Source: JBGPLH01 sp041486365 [NCBI: Thermodesulfobacteriota bacterium]
GTDB lineage: Bacteria; JAUYMQ01
Reading direction: 5' to 3'
DNA: 5,734 bases
Assembly: GCA_041486365.1 (NCBI GenBank)
Contig: JBGPLH010000220.1
Span: forward strand, 1-5,734
Shown here: positions 5,381 to 5,734 of the stretch, piece after piece
Layout of the letters: each line of letters starts with the position of its first letter
Numbering within the stretch: position 1 is the stretch's first letter
Position numbers and translations under genes: made by a program
The notes under the pieces: generated by a model
Told to the model about the DNA's origin: nothing
What the model saw: the letters and a program-made list of their open reading frames with translations, nothing else
Database searches by the model: none

Positions 5381-5734
5381 GTGAGGTCGGCGGTGTTCGG
5401 GAGCGGTGAGGAAGTGCGGGTCGGCCTCAAGATCGACGTCGACACCCACCGTGGCCTCGACGAAGGCGTTCCCCGGCTCATCGAGCTCCTCGTCCGCGCG
5501 GGCGCTCCCGCCTCCTTCTACGTGACCATGGGCCCGGATCACTCGGGCCGCGCGGTCCTCCGTGTCCTCCGCCATCCCGGCTTCCTCGCGAAGATGCGCC
5601 GCTCAGGGGCGCTGCGCATGTACGGCCTGCGCACGGCGCTCTCGGGAACCCTGCTCCCGGCCCGCCCCGTGGGGAGCGGGTTGCCGCATCGTCTTCGCGA
5701 GATCGAGGCGGCGGGATTCGAGGCCGGGATCCAC
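5381..5734 (+). CDS. arnD: ArnD: 4-deoxy-4-formamido-L-arabinose-phosphoundecaprenol deformylase, N-terminal part; 3' end outside the window
   Basis: ArnD is a polysaccharide-deacetylase-type (NodB-like) metal enzyme that removes the formyl group from undecaprenyl-phosphate-linked 4-formamido-L-arabinose before flipping and transfer to lipid A. The 118 residues seen include VGLKIDVDTHRGLDEGVPRL, very close to the E. coli start [20 protein letters not shown]. The IDVD motif holds the expected catalytic and metal-binding aspartates. SFYVTMGPDHSGRAVLRVL and GFLAKMRRSGALRMYG also match E. coli ArnD. The window ends at EAGIH, where E. coli has EVGLHAWDHH, so the metal-binding histidines lie mostly outside. 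Start choice is uncertain: GTG at 5381 has the better ribosome site, while GTG at 5414 gives VRVGLKID, nearest to the E. coli N-terminus. The gene follows the decarboxylase by 10 bases in the same operon. Confidence 0.9.
   Translation, partial: MRSAVFGSGEEVRVGLKIDVDTHRGLDEGVPRLIELLVRAGAPASFYVTMGPDHSGRAVLRVLRHPGFLAKMRRSGALRMYGLRTALSGTLLPARPVGSGLPHRLREIEAAGFEAGIH

Noticed and set aside
4060-5481. Minus-strand open frame of 473 codons opposite the decarboxylase gene
   Set aside because: Rich in His, Asp, Val and Arg in patterns typical of antisense of GC-rich genes, with no start signals or family match.

Overview
The window is a GC-rich (about two-thirds G+C by eye), densely packed, single-strand region from a Gram-negative-type bacterium. 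All six genes are on the + strand. It opens with the 3' end of an RNase R gene (2-946). A 153-base gap follows with a plausible promoter, and then a five-gene operon that runs off the right edge. The operon matches the order of the enterobacterial arn (pmrHFIJ) cluster: arnB, arnC, arnA, arnD. Its products would make and handle 4-amino-4-deoxy-L-arabinose (L-Ara4N), the sugar added to lipid A to lower its negative charge and resist polymyxins and other cationic peptides. The lipid A role means an LPS-bearing outer membrane is expected. The composition, GTG starts and split arnA do not look enterobacterial. I cannot fix the phylum; a high-GC, LPS-bearing lineage outside the Gammaproteobacteria is my inference.

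How the genes work together (family knowledge): the decarboxylase (4408-5370) turns UDP-glucuronate into the UDP-4-keto-pentose. ArnB (1100-2497) aminates it to UDP-L-Ara4N. The formyltransferase (3473-4411) N-formylates it. ArnC (2494-3465) moves the formylated sugar to undecaprenyl phosphate at the inner membrane. ArnD (5381 onward) removes the formyl group. The final transferase, ArnT, and the flippase, ArnE/F, are not in the window and would be expected downstream. In E. coli the formyltransferase and decarboxylase are one fused protein, ArnA. Here they are two genes with a 4-base GTGA overlap.

The most unusual feature is inside arnB. Two tandem copies (78 and 75 bases, 1767-1919) of a repeat sit in frame and add 51 residues between the PLP-lysine region and the conserved LKYNLSDLHAAL block. 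The repeat has its own hairpins, nested sub-repeats, and codon use unlike the rest of the gene. It looks like a small palindromic repeat element that inserted into a coding gene without breaking it, analogous to the Rickettsia palindromic elements. I see no other copy in this window. No tRNA, rRNA, CRISPR array, transposase or phage gene is visible, and no gene-free stretch exceeds 300 bases.
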